Position numbers and translations under genes: made by a program. From assembly GCA_964492105.1 (NCBI GenBank), contig CAZBJB010000008.1, forward strand, positions 1 through 35,792: DNA of 35,792 nucleotides, given 5' to 3'. Shown here one piece after another: positions 15,712-22,495 of the stretch. The stretch comes from JAUZQZ01 sp964492105 (GTDB lineage Bacteria; Pseudomonadota; Zetaproteobacteria; Mariprofundales; Mariprofundaceae). Positions within the stretch are counted from its first letter, which is position 1, and every line of letters begins with the position of its first letter. The notes below the pieces were generated by a model that was not told the origin of the DNA, did not search any database, and was given only the letters and a program-made list of their open reading frames with translations.

Positions 15712-18054
15712 CTACGCGGATTTCTCCACCAGAATCTTCCACTGGCCACCTGGAATCCGTTCCTGCCCAAGCACCTGCTGCCCCTGCTCCTCCAGGGAAC
15801 GTGGAACATTTATGATGGGCTCACCATCATCAAGAATCACCGACAAATGCGCGCCGGCCGGCAGTGTTTCCAGTTTCAGCTTGGTCTTGACGAAATTCAT
15901 CGGGCAGGCCACGCCCGTAAGATCGAGGAATGTGACTGTTCCATTCGCAACAGACTGCTGCCGGGCAGCGGACGTGTTCGGTGTACTCCGCACTGCGGAT
16001 GCGTCATGAGGAACCGGCGCGAATCGATCCGCCGCCAGATCGGTAAACGCTCCCGCCCCATCCCGCAAGGCGGTAATGCCCGGCGCGGGATCAGCAATAT
16101 TTACACCCATCAATGCTGATGTCACCCTGGTCAAACTGGCGGACACCGCCTTGTCGGCGGCGGCGAGACTGGCTAGCAGACCGAATACTTCCACGTCACC
16201 CTCCGGCTTTTCACCGTAGGCGACCAGAAATGCACGCGCCGTGGAGATAGCGGACCGCTTGTAGCCTTCCATCGCCTCGGCCTGAAACATGGCATCCAGA
16301 TGGGCATTGCCGATACGCAGTTCGTATTGAGCTTCGGCGACCAGTGCGGCGGTCATGCCAACCACCGCAGCTGCACACTCGCCCGGTTTATTATCCTTGG
16401 TCGAGAATGGCTGATTTTCATTCCAGTCGTACATCAGACCTTCAACCTCGCCCTCGCCGGCGGAGAAGGGTGCCAGAATGGCATTGATACCGTCCTTGCC
16501 GACACGTGTCGCCCAGTCATGCATACTCTCACCTGCTGTCCGTTTCTCCTGATAGGTGCGAAGCACGGCAATGCCCGCCTCCGGCGCGTGCTTGGCCGGC
16601 ACGGGATTGGTAGCAAAACCGAAGGCTCTGCCAGCCCTGCCGGAACCACCCACGTGCAGTTGATAATGTGGCACCGCCTTGCCCTCAATCTTTTTGGCCA
16701 AGCCGTGAAAACCGAGGTCAGCAATATGATGTTGCCCGCAGGCGTGCTGGCATCCCGAAATCTTGACCTGTAAACCGGCAAGTTCGGGATGATTCGTGGC
16801 TAATCGACTCAGCTCCGGCTTCATGGTTGCAGCCAATCCGTAAGAATTGGTAATGGCCAGACGGCAGGACTCCACCCCGGGGCAAGCCAGCACATCGGAA
16901 ATACTACGCGCATGTTCGATTGCAATATCGGCGGCATTCAGGATCGCGATCACCGCATCCATTTGCTCCGGTGCGACGCCGGTCACCACCATCCCCTGCT
17001 CGGGCGTGGTGCGAATATCATCGCTACCTCCCGCCCGCGCGGCCTCCGCCACGGCATGGCACTGCGCCGGCGTCAGATCACCACGGAAGAAATTGAGCAG
17101 AATGCCTTTATTGCCATCATGCTGATTCACCACCGGATCACCATGGAACGGAAACGAACCGGACGGTTCCCGCCAGTTTGCATTGACATATTCGGGATCA
17201 GCGCCGTGCGTTTTTTCCACAACCGCCCGTTCCTTGCGATACAGGTCTATAAAGCCCTCGGATCCCAGTTTCATCAACACATATTTCATACGCGCCCGCG
17301 CACGATGCTTGCGATCCGAATATTTGAAGTGGATGCGCATCAGTGCTTCACCCACGAGCAGCAATTCTTTCTCCTCAATAAAGTCTTCGAGCCTGATGGC
17401 CGAAACCGGATGCGCGGATAATCCGCCCGCCGCCCAAACCTCAAAGCCATGTTTTCCGTCTTTCGTTTTTGCGATAAAGCCGATGTCATGCATCGCCGAA
17501 AGCCCGCAGTCCGTGGCGCAACCCGAGAAGGTCACCTTGAATTTGCGCGGAAACTGCTGGGTCAATGGATGACGCAGATAAAACTCGGCAAATCGCCGGG
17601 CATGCACATTGACATTGGCGTGCTCGGCGGGACATATGCCGGATAGAAGACACGATGTCACGTTGCGTACGGTATTCCCACAGGCCTCGCGCGTGATGAT
17701 ACCAGCCGCGGCCAGGGCGCGCAACATAGCGGGCGTATCCTCCAGGCGTGTAAAATGCATCTGAATATCCTGACGTGTGGTCACATGCGCCAGTTTGGGG
17801 GTACCCAGTTCCCCGGCATACCGATCCACGACATTGGCAATCACATCCAGTTGCGCCGGCGTCAAACGGCCACCCGGCAGTTTGATGCGCACCATTTGTA
17901 CGTTATCCTGACGCTGGCCATATACACCCATTTGTAGCCGGAACGGCGTAAATTGTTCCTCGGGCATACGTCCGGCCATGAAGGCCTTTAACCCTGCTTC
18001 ATATTCCCTGATATCATCTTCACGGGCGAAATGAATCGGTTCAACTGCTGCCAT
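15712..18054 (-). CDS. Siroheme sulfite reductase fused to a C-terminal TusA-like sulfur carrier domain
   Basis: A 780-residue fusion. Residues 1 to about 540 form a duplicated nitrite/sulfite reductase hemoprotein. Cluster ligands appear as CPGVESC (C-x5-C) and KISGCQHACGQHH (C-x3-C), and the first half keeps a related SGCATDCG. A mainly helical linker with ELRIGNAHLDAMFQAEAM follows. Residues 707-780 form a TusA/SirA-like domain with the sulfur-accepting Cys717 in GVACPMNF. Sulfite reductase makes sulfide with six electrons; no flavoprotein partner is encoded nearby, so ferredoxin is the likely donor (inference). The carrier domain could receive the product as persulfide and pass it to the MoeB-like/CysO-like pair upstream. 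Calling it cysI alone would hide the fusion. Confidence 0.88.
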   Translation of the reverse strand: MAAVEPIHFAREDDIREYEAGLKAFMAGRMPEEQFTPFRLQMGVYGQRQDNVQMVRIKLPGGRLTPAQLDVIANVVDRYAGELGTPKLAHVTTRQDIQMHFTRLEDTPAMLRALAAAGIITREACGNTVRNVTSCLLSGICPAEHANVNVHARRFAEFYLRHPLTQQFPRKFKVTFSGCATDCGLSAMHDIGFIAKTKDGKHGFEVWAAGGLSAHPVSAIRLEDFIEEKELLLVGEALMRIHFKYSDRKHRARARMKYVLMKLGSEGFIDLYRKERAVVEKTHGADPEYVNANWREPSGSFPFHGDPVVNQHDGNKGILLNFFRGDLTPAQCHAVAEAARAGGSDDIRTTPEQGMVVTGVAPEQMDAVIAILNAADIAIEHARSISDVLACPGVESCRLAITNSYGLAATMKPELSRLATNHPELAGLQVKISGCQHACGQHHIADLGFHGLAKKIEGKAVPHYQLHVGGSGRAGRAFGFATNPVPAKHAPEAGIAVLRTYQEKRTAGESMHDWATRVGKDGINAILAPFSAGEGEVEGLMYDWNENQPFSTKDNKPGECAAAVVGMTAALVAEAQYELRIGNAHLDAMFQAEAMEGYKRSAISTARAFLVAYGEKPEGDVEVFGLLASLAAADKAVSASLTRVTSALMGVNIADPAPGITALRDGAGAFTDLAADRFAPVPHDASAVRSTPNTSAARQQSVANGTVTFLDLTGVACPMNFVKTKLKLETLPAGAHLSVILDDGEPIINVPRSLEEQGQQVLGQERIPGGQWKILVEKSA

Positions 18055-18101
18055 ATTCCTGCTCCTTTAGCCGGGTTGCACCCCTGAGTAGTTACGACGG
18101 G

Positions 18102-18926
18102 TTAACCTTTCGCGGCGCGCAATTCACACGTCTCTTCATAGGTGATCAGATCCTTGATGGTTGCGTTATCCGAGCACAACGGACAGGCCGGATCCTTACG
18201 CAGCCTCAGCTTGCGCCACGCCATGCACAACGCATCGAAGGTCATCAGATGGCCGGACAGGGACTCGCCGATACCCAGTAATTCCTTGATGACTTCCACG
18301 GCCTGGATCGTACCCACAACGCCAGCCAGCGCGCCCAGAATTCCGGCCTCCGAACAGCTTGGCACCAGCCCAGGCGGTGGCGGTTCCGGATACAGGCAGC
18401 GATAGCACGGACCTTCCCTGTCCTCATGCGGCTTGAATGTCGTCACTTGCCCCTCAAAGCGAAACATCGCGCCCGAAACCAGCGTCTTTCGCTCGAAGAA
18501 GCAGGCATCGTTGACCAGAAAACGGGTCGGAAAATTGTCGCAACCGTCCACGATGACATCGTAATCACGGATAATCCCACGCACATTCTCCTCGGTGACG
18601 CGCTCGGTGTAAGTGATCACATCCACATCAGGATTCAACGCCTGTATGGTCTTCTTTGCGCTCTCCACCTTCTCCATGCCAATGCGCTCGTTATTGTGAA
18701 TGATCTGGCGCTGGAGGTTGGATATGTCCACCACATCGGCGTCGGCGATGCCAATGGTGCCCACACCCGCTGCGGCAAGGTAATACGCTACGGGGCTGCC
18801 CAGACCGCCCGCGCCAACCATGAACACGCTGGACTTGAGCAAAGTGCTCTGGCCCTCACCGCCAACCTCCGGCAGGATAATATGGCGTGAATAGCGCTCG
18901 ATCTGTTCTTCCGTAAAATCAATCAT
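18102..18926 (-). CDS. MoeB/ThiF-family E1-like adenylyltransferase
   Basis: A 274-residue ubiquitin-E1-like enzyme that adenylates the C-terminal glycine of small beta-grasp sulfur carriers. The nucleotide loop is GAGGLGS (38-44). The Asp in DADVVD and the Arg in NLQRQIIHN are conserved ATP and Mg ligands. Paired C-x2-C motifs (CYRC and CPLC) should bind zinc. There is no C-terminal rhodanese domain, so sulfur must come from another protein, possibly the TusA domain of the sulfite reductase. The natural partner is the CysO-like protein four genes away in the same operon. Its start overlaps the cysK stop (ATGA). MoeB of molybdopterin synthesis is the alternative, but no moa gene is nearby. 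Confidence 0.9.
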   Translation of the reverse strand: MIDFTEEQIERYSRHIILPEVGGEGQSTLLKSSVFMVGAGGLGSPVAYYLAAAGVGTIGIADADVVDISNLQRQIIHNNERIGMEKVESAKKTIQALNPDVDVITYTERVTEENVRGIIRDYDVIVDGCDNFPTRFLVNDACFFERKTLVSGAMFRFEGQVTTFKPHEDREGPCYRCLYPEPPPPGLVPSCSEAGILGALAGVVGTIQAVEVIKELLGIGESLSGHLMTFDALCMAWRKLRLRKDPACPLCSDNATIKDLITYEETCELRAAKG

Positions 18927-19855
18927 GCATCAATGCCCTTGAATAAATCCGTAGACATATAACGTTCCGCCATGGAGGGAAGGATCACCACGATGCGTTT
19001 GCCCTTCATCTCCGGTCTTGCCGCCACCTTCAATGCCGCGGCCATGGCCGCGCCGGAGGAAATACCACCGGCAATACCTTCTTCCGCCGACAAGCGCCGC
19101 GCTGTATCCAGGGCTTCCTCATTGCTGACCAACTCGACGCTATCGACGATGTCCATGTGTAGATTCTTCGGAATAAACCCCGCGCCAATACCCTGAATCT
19201 TGTGCGGCCCCGGCTTACCGCCGGAAATAACGGGCGAATCAGCAGGCTCCACCGCAATAGCCTGAAAGTCAGGATTACGCGGCTTCAACGCTTCGGCTAC
19301 GCCGGTGATGGTGCCGCCCGTTCCCACGCCCGCGACCATTGCATCGACGCGACCCCCGGTATCCGCCCAGATTTCTTCCGCTGTCGTTTTACGATGAATC
19401 CCGGGATTAGCCGGATTCTCAAACTGTTGTGGCATGAAGGCGCCATCGGTCTGGCTGACAATCTCGGCCGCCTTCTCGATCGCCCCCTTCATGCCCTTCT
19501 CCGCTGGCGTCAATTGCAGTTCCGCACCCAGTAATTTCAGCAGCTTCCGCCGCTCCAGACTCATGGATTCCGGCATGGTTAATATACAACGGTACCCCTT
19601 GGCACGCGCAACGAATGCCAACGCGATGCCTGTATTGCCACTGGTGGGTTCCACAATGACGCCACCAGGTTTGAGACTTCCATCCGCTTCGGCAGCCTCG
19701 ATCATCGCCTTGCCAATACGGTCCTTAACGGAGTTCAGCGGATTACGGAATTCCAGCTTCAATAGAATTTCAGCATGCAAATCACCACCCATGCGCTGTA
19801 AACGCACCAGCGGCGTATGCCCCACCGTTTCCGCGATATTATTGAATATAGCCAT
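18923..19855 (-). CDS. cysK: Cysteine synthase, PLP-dependent (CysK/CysM family)
   Basis: A 310-residue fold-type II PLP enzyme. The Schiff-base lysine is Lys44 in NPLNSVKDR, and the substrate-binding loop is PTSGNTGIALA. The C-terminal GGISSGAAMAAALK holds the cofactor. CysK uses O-acetylserine and sulfide. CysM-type enzymes can use O-phosphoserine with a protein thiocarboxylate, as mycobacterial CysM does with CysO. With CysO-like and MoeB-like genes in the same operon either donor is possible, and the sequence read by eye does not decide. A good AGGAG ribosome binding site precedes the ATG. The stop overlaps the MoeB-like gene. Confidence 0.93.
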   Translation of the reverse strand: MAIFNNIAETVGHTPLVRLQRMGGDLHAEILLKLEFRNPLNSVKDRIGKAMIEAAEADGSLKPGGVIVEPTSGNTGIALAFVARAKGYRCILTMPESMSLERRKLLKLLGAELQLTPAEKGMKGAIEKAAEIVSQTDGAFMPQQFENPANPGIHRKTTAEEIWADTGGRVDAMVAGVGTGGTITGVAEALKPRNPDFQAIAVEPADSPVISGGKPGPHKIQGIGAGFIPKNLHMDIVDSVELVSNEEALDTARRLSAEEGIAGGISSGAAMAAALKVAARPEMKGKRIVVILPSMAERYMSTDLFKGIDA

Positions 19856-19895
19856 AATACACTCCTGTTATTGTTAATTCTTGTGAAGTTCTTGT

Positions 19896-19908
19896 GAGCC
19901 TCTTGCAA
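19896..19908 (+). repeat. Solitary family A terminal motif
   Basis: GAGCCTCTTGCAA matches the first 13 bases of the family A terminal repeat but has no body or opposite end nearby. It lies in the 86-base gap between the NIL gene and cysK. It may be the scar of an imprecisely lost element, or chance. Confidence 0.4.
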
Positions 19909-19941
19909 CAACGATAGTACTTCCTGCACTGTTTTAACTGT

Positions 19942-20181
19942 TCAGCCTTCGATAACGTTCTGTTCGATGGGATCGACGTGCACCCCCTCTGCTGTAAGCC
20001 AGGCCAGCGCCTGCTCGACGGCATCCTGCGCGCCCTCAATCTCCAACCCGACCAGCCCCATACCCTCTTTGACCTCGGCGGTGCGAATATTGGTAATAAC
20101 ATCGAACGTATGCCCTACCCTCCAGATCAGAGGTTCACGCACCGTATCCTTTGAAAACGTCAGATAAACGCGCTGTTTCAA
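19942..20181 (-). CDS. Stand-alone NIL-domain protein (TTG start)
   Basis: A 79-residue protein consisting of one NIL domain (VYLTFSKDTVREPLIWRVG, then FDVITNIRTAEV and GLVGLEIEGAQDAVEQALAWL), a ferredoxin-like fold otherwise found at the C terminus of MetN methionine-transport ATPases and in homocysteine-forming sulfurtransferase systems. The TTG at 20181 is chosen as the start because GGAG lies six bases upstream and this gives exactly the domain. In-frame starts further upstream would lie inside the cysO-like gene. It begins 16 bases after that gene's stop. Its MetN and homocysteine links suggest a methionine or amino-acid sensing or sulfur-handling role (inference). Confidence 0.82.
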   Translation of the reverse strand: MKQRVYLTFSKDTVREPLIWRVGHTFDVITNIRTAEVKEGMGLVGLEIEGAQDAVEQALAWLTAEGVHVDPIEQNVIEG

Positions 20182-20197
20182 CCTGATCTCCTGTTCA

Positions 20198-20476
20198 TCA
20201 TTTTCCGCCGGCAATGGCGGGCACGATGGACACCTGATCATCATCCGACAGTTGCGTACCCTTTCCCTGAAGAAAACGTACATCTTCATCGTTTACATAA
20301 ATATTCACAAAACGGCGAATCTCACCGGATTCATCACACAAACGTTCCTTCAACCCGGCGTGCGCGCCTTCCAGGCTCTCAATCATTTCACCCACGCTGG
20401 CTGCTTCAACCGACACCTCATCGGCGCCATCGGTCAACTTACGCAACGGGGTTGGAATTCGTACGGTTACACTCAT
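20198..20476 (-). CDS. CysO-like ubiquitin-fold sulfur carrier with a masked C terminus (GGK)
   Basis: A 92-residue MoaD/ThiS-family beta-grasp protein. It closely follows mycobacterial CysO in layout: a VTVRIPTPLRKLT start, the FVNIYVNDEDVRF block, and a DDQVSIVPAIAGG end. CysO carries sulfide as a C-terminal glycine thiocarboxylate for cysteine synthesis. Here one lysine follows the Gly-Gly (AIAGGK, then TGA), so the C terminus would need trimming before activation, as known for HcyS of Wolinella and QbsE of Pseudomonas. No JAMM-type peptidase gene is present in the window. It has an AGGAGAG ribosome binding site and lies 47 bases after the thrC-like gene. Confidence 0.9.
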   Translation of the reverse strand: MSVTVRIPTPLRKLTDGADEVSVEAASVGEMIESLEGAHAGLKERLCDESGEIRRFVNIYVNDEDVRFLQGKGTQLSDDDQVSIVPAIAGGK

Positions 20477-20523
20477 GATATCATCTCTCCTGTGATTTGG
20501 ATTACTCGCTGGCAGTCGTCAGC

Positions 20524-21798
20524 CTACTGATCATTGCCCACTGCTTGCCCCGTCAGTTGCGACGCATCCACCTCGGCCAATGCGTCAAACTCATCCAGAC
20601 TCGGGCCGATGATGCGGGGCTCAGCCACCTTCCCGGCAATCGCTTCCTGCGTCTTCAGACCATTGCCTGTTATACACAGGACGATGGACTCGTCACACGG
20701 AATGCGGCCCTGCTTAATCAGCTTCATGGCCACACCAAGGGTAACCCCCCCGGCTGTTTCCGTGAAGATACCCTCGGTTTCAGCCAGCAGACGTATCGCC
20801 GCGACAATCTCATCGTCAGACACGTCCTCGGCCCAGCCTCCTGTTTTACGTATCACCCGATTGGCGTAATACCCGTCCGCCGGATTGCCAATGGCCAGCG
20901 ATTTGGCAATGGTGTCGGGCCGCACCGGATGGATCAGATCCGTTCCCTCCTTCACCGATCTGGCAATGGGTGAACAACCCGTGGCCTGCGCGCCATACAT
21001 TCGGGTCTGTACATCCTCCACCAACCCGAGCTGCACGAATTCCCTGATAGCCTTGTGAATCTTGGTACACAACGAGCCCGATGCCATCGGTACCACCACA
21101 TGCTTCGGCGCACGCCAGCCCAGTTGCTCCATAACCTCATAACTGAGCGTTTTCGATCCTTCGGCATAGAATGGACGTACGTTGACGTTGACGAAAGCCC
21201 AGTCGTATTTTCCGGCGATCTCCGAACACAGACGGTTCACATCATCGTAATTGCCCTTGATGCCCACCATCGTGGTGCCGTAAACAGCCGCGCCCAACAC
21301 CTTTCCCCGCTCCAGATCATGCGGAATGAATACATAGGATTTGAGTCCCGCCGCTGCCGCGTTGGCCGCCACCGAACCGGCCAGATTGCCCGTGGATGCA
21401 CAGGCCACGGTTTTATAGCCAAACTCCACCGCCTTGGATAAGGCAACGGACACTACGCGATCCTTGAACGACAGGCTTGGGTAACATACCGAGTCATTCT
21501 TGATGTACAGCCCGGATACACCCAGTGTCTTTTCCAGATTGAGGGCGCGTACCAATGGGGTGAAACCATTCTGCACGCCCACCGTCGGATCGTTATCAAT
21601 CGGCAACAGTTCCTTGTAACGCCACATTGTTTGCGGACGCGACTCAATCAATTCACGGGTGAATATTCCGGTCAGTTTGTCGTAATCATAGGCCACTTCC
21701 AGCGGCCCGAAGCAGAATTCGCACACATGCTCCGGTGCGATACCATATTCCTGACCGCACTCCCGGCATTTCAACGCGCGCACAATACTCTCGCTCAT
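20524..21798 (-). CDS. Threonine synthase-like PLP enzyme, first gene of the SAM-riboswitch operon
   Basis: A 424-residue fold-type II PLP enzyme of the threonine synthase family. An N-terminal zinc ribbon (Cys11-x2-Cys14 and Cys26-x2-Cys29) precedes the catalytic domain, with Lys112 in SLSFKDR and the phosphate-binding loop ASTGNLAGS. Classical ThrC converts O-phosphohomoserine to threonine. Here the gene lies directly behind a SAM-I riboswitch and before cysO-like, NIL, cysK and moeB-like genes. Methionine-type regulation and sulfur-carrier neighbours are odd for a threonine enzyme. It may replace the phosphate of phosphohomoserine with sulfur to give homocysteine (inference). Ordinary threonine synthase remains the conservative call. 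Confidence 0.88.
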   Translation of the reverse strand: MSESIVRALKCRECGQEYGIAPEHVCEFCFGPLEVAYDYDKLTGIFTRELIESRPQTMWRYKELLPIDNDPTVGVQNGFTPLVRALNLEKTLGVSGLYIKNDSVCYPSLSFKDRVVSVALSKAVEFGYKTVACASTGNLAGSVAANAAAAGLKSYVFIPHDLERGKVLGAAVYGTTMVGIKGNYDDVNRLCSEIAGKYDWAFVNVNVRPFYAEGSKTLSYEVMEQLGWRAPKHVVVPMASGSLCTKIHKAIREFVQLGLVEDVQTRMYGAQATGCSPIARSVKEGTDLIHPVRPDTIAKSLAIGNPADGYYANRVIRKTGGWAEDVSDDEIVAAIRLLAETEGIFTETAGGVTLGVAMKLIKQGRIPCDESIVLCITGNGLKTQEAIAGKVAEPRIIGPSLDEFDALAEVDASQLTGQAVGNDQ

Positions 21799-21831
21799 TC
21801 AAGCATCTCCAATACCGGCGGAAGAATGGGC

Positions 21832-21863
21832 AAAAAAAAACCCCGCCTGAATAAAGCGAGGTT
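21832..21863 (-). terminator. Intrinsic terminator of the SAM-I riboswitch expression platform
   Basis: On the minus strand AACCTCGC, a 9-base loop and GCGGGGTT form an 8-bp stem (one G-T pair) followed by an unbroken T run. It ends about 33 bases before the thrC-like ATG. The upstream GGTTGT in the 3' flank of the aptamer P1 can pair with ACAACC at the base of the terminator. This gives a competing antiterminator, so the SAM-bound form should stop transcription. Confidence 0.85.
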
Positions 21864-21897
21864 GTATGCGCGAGGAACCGCCAGCATTGACAACCGC

Positions 21898-22090
21898 ACC
21901 TCATCGCTCTTCCTTTCAATCAGGAAGCAGGCATTGGCACCGGACGCCTCGGATGTTACACGTCTAACCCGGTTTATTCACAAATCGCCGTGATGGTCGC
22001 GGCAGTATTTATGGATAATCCGAGCTAACACCGTTGGCCGGTTGCCGCAGTTTCACAGGGCCTGAAACCCTCCACTGCTCTTGATAAAGC
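21898..22090 (-). promoter_or_regulatory. SAM-I (S-box) riboswitch with an enlarged P3 arm
   Basis: On the minus strand the S-box core is present in order. P1 is GCTTTATC with GATGAGGT. Then come ATCAAGAG, P2 (GCAGT with ACTGC) enclosing GGAGGG and GGCCCTGTGAAA, then CGGCAACC. The P3 base CCGG pairs with CCGG, followed by GGTGCCAATGCC and P4 (CTTCCT with AGGAAG). SAM-I aptamers bind S-adenosylmethionine and switch off methionine and cysteine genes. The aptamer is about 193 bases instead of the usual 110-130 because P3 contains a 66-base inverted-repeat element. It lies between a promoter and a terminator upstream of the thrC-like gene. Confidence 0.9.
21964..22029 (-). mobile_element. Family B mini inverted-repeat element inside the riboswitch P3
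   Basis: About 66 bases that form an imperfect palindrome. One arm reads TCTAACCCGGTTTATTCACA and continues AATCGCCG; the other arm is its inverse (GGCAGTATTTATGGATAATC, then CGAGCTAAC). The arms resemble the ends of the longer family B copies at 22326-22495 and 29626-29794 (ACTATTCATAAATCGCCG). The middle of those copies is missing here. It would fold as an extension of the P3 stem. Confidence 0.7.
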
Positions 22091-22112
22091 CGGATCAAAT
22101 TTTCAGCGGCGG

Positions 22113-22140
22113 ATTGTAGCACCCTTGTCGCCAAAAGCAA
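22113..22140 (-). promoter_or_regulatory. Promoter of the sulfur assimilation operon
   Basis: On the minus strand TGCTACAAT is an extended -10 (TACAAT at 22113-22118), with TTGCTT 16 bases upstream (22135-22140) as a weak -35. Transcription would start near 22105, about 15 bases before the P1 stem of the SAM-I aptamer, the expected geometry. Confidence 0.6.
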
Positions 22141-22325
22141 ATTGTAGACTTTGTGGCTTTAGTTCGTATTGTAGTGCCACGTTCGCGTCATATTGTTTGA
22201 CGTCCTGCTTTTCCCGGCGGCAGTTTTGCATCCATGTACATCCGGCAAACCACCACCCAACGCAAGATCGCCGCGCACGAGTTTTGCAAGAGGCTCCAAA
22301 GATGGGTTAAGCTGGCGCTATTCGG
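22119..22325. other. Intergenic stretch between the sulfur operon promoter and pheT
   Basis: About 200 bases without a convincing gene. It contains the promoter's -35 region, a short inverted repeat CGTCA/TGACG near 22187-22202, and a solitary family A end at 22279-22296. Open frames here are short and have no recognisable product. Confidence 0.5.
22279..22296 (-). repeat. Solitary family A terminal repeat (18 bp)
   Basis: On the minus strand GAGCCTCTTGCAAAACTC is the full 18-base consensus of the family A terminal repeat, without the 161-bp body. It lies 30 bases from the family B copy at pheT. It is probably the remnant of an element that decayed or was lost. Confidence 0.5.
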
Positions 22326-22495
22326 GTTAACCTGGACTATTCATAAATCGCCGCGATGATCGTGCCGGGCCTTTGTTCGCAGCGGATTCCTGCGAAGAAG
22401 ACCGTAGCGGCGCTTACAGACGCCTGAGCAGGAATTCGTTGCGGGCAAAGGAACGAGCGAGGGCGCGGTAGCATTTGTGAATCGTCCAGGTTAAC
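22326..22495. mobile_element. Family B inverted-repeat element, copy at the pheT 3' end (about 170 bp)
   Basis: The element opens with GTTAACCTGGACTATTCATA and closes with its inverse (GTGAATCGTCCAGGTTAAC). An inner inverted pair (CCTTTGTTCGC and GGGCAAAGG, AATTCC and GGAATT) lets the whole unit fold. A related copy lies at 29626-29794, and a mini version is inside the SAM riboswitch. The terminal GTTAAC supplies the pheT stop codon (22491-22493). No coding capacity is seen. Confidence 0.75.
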
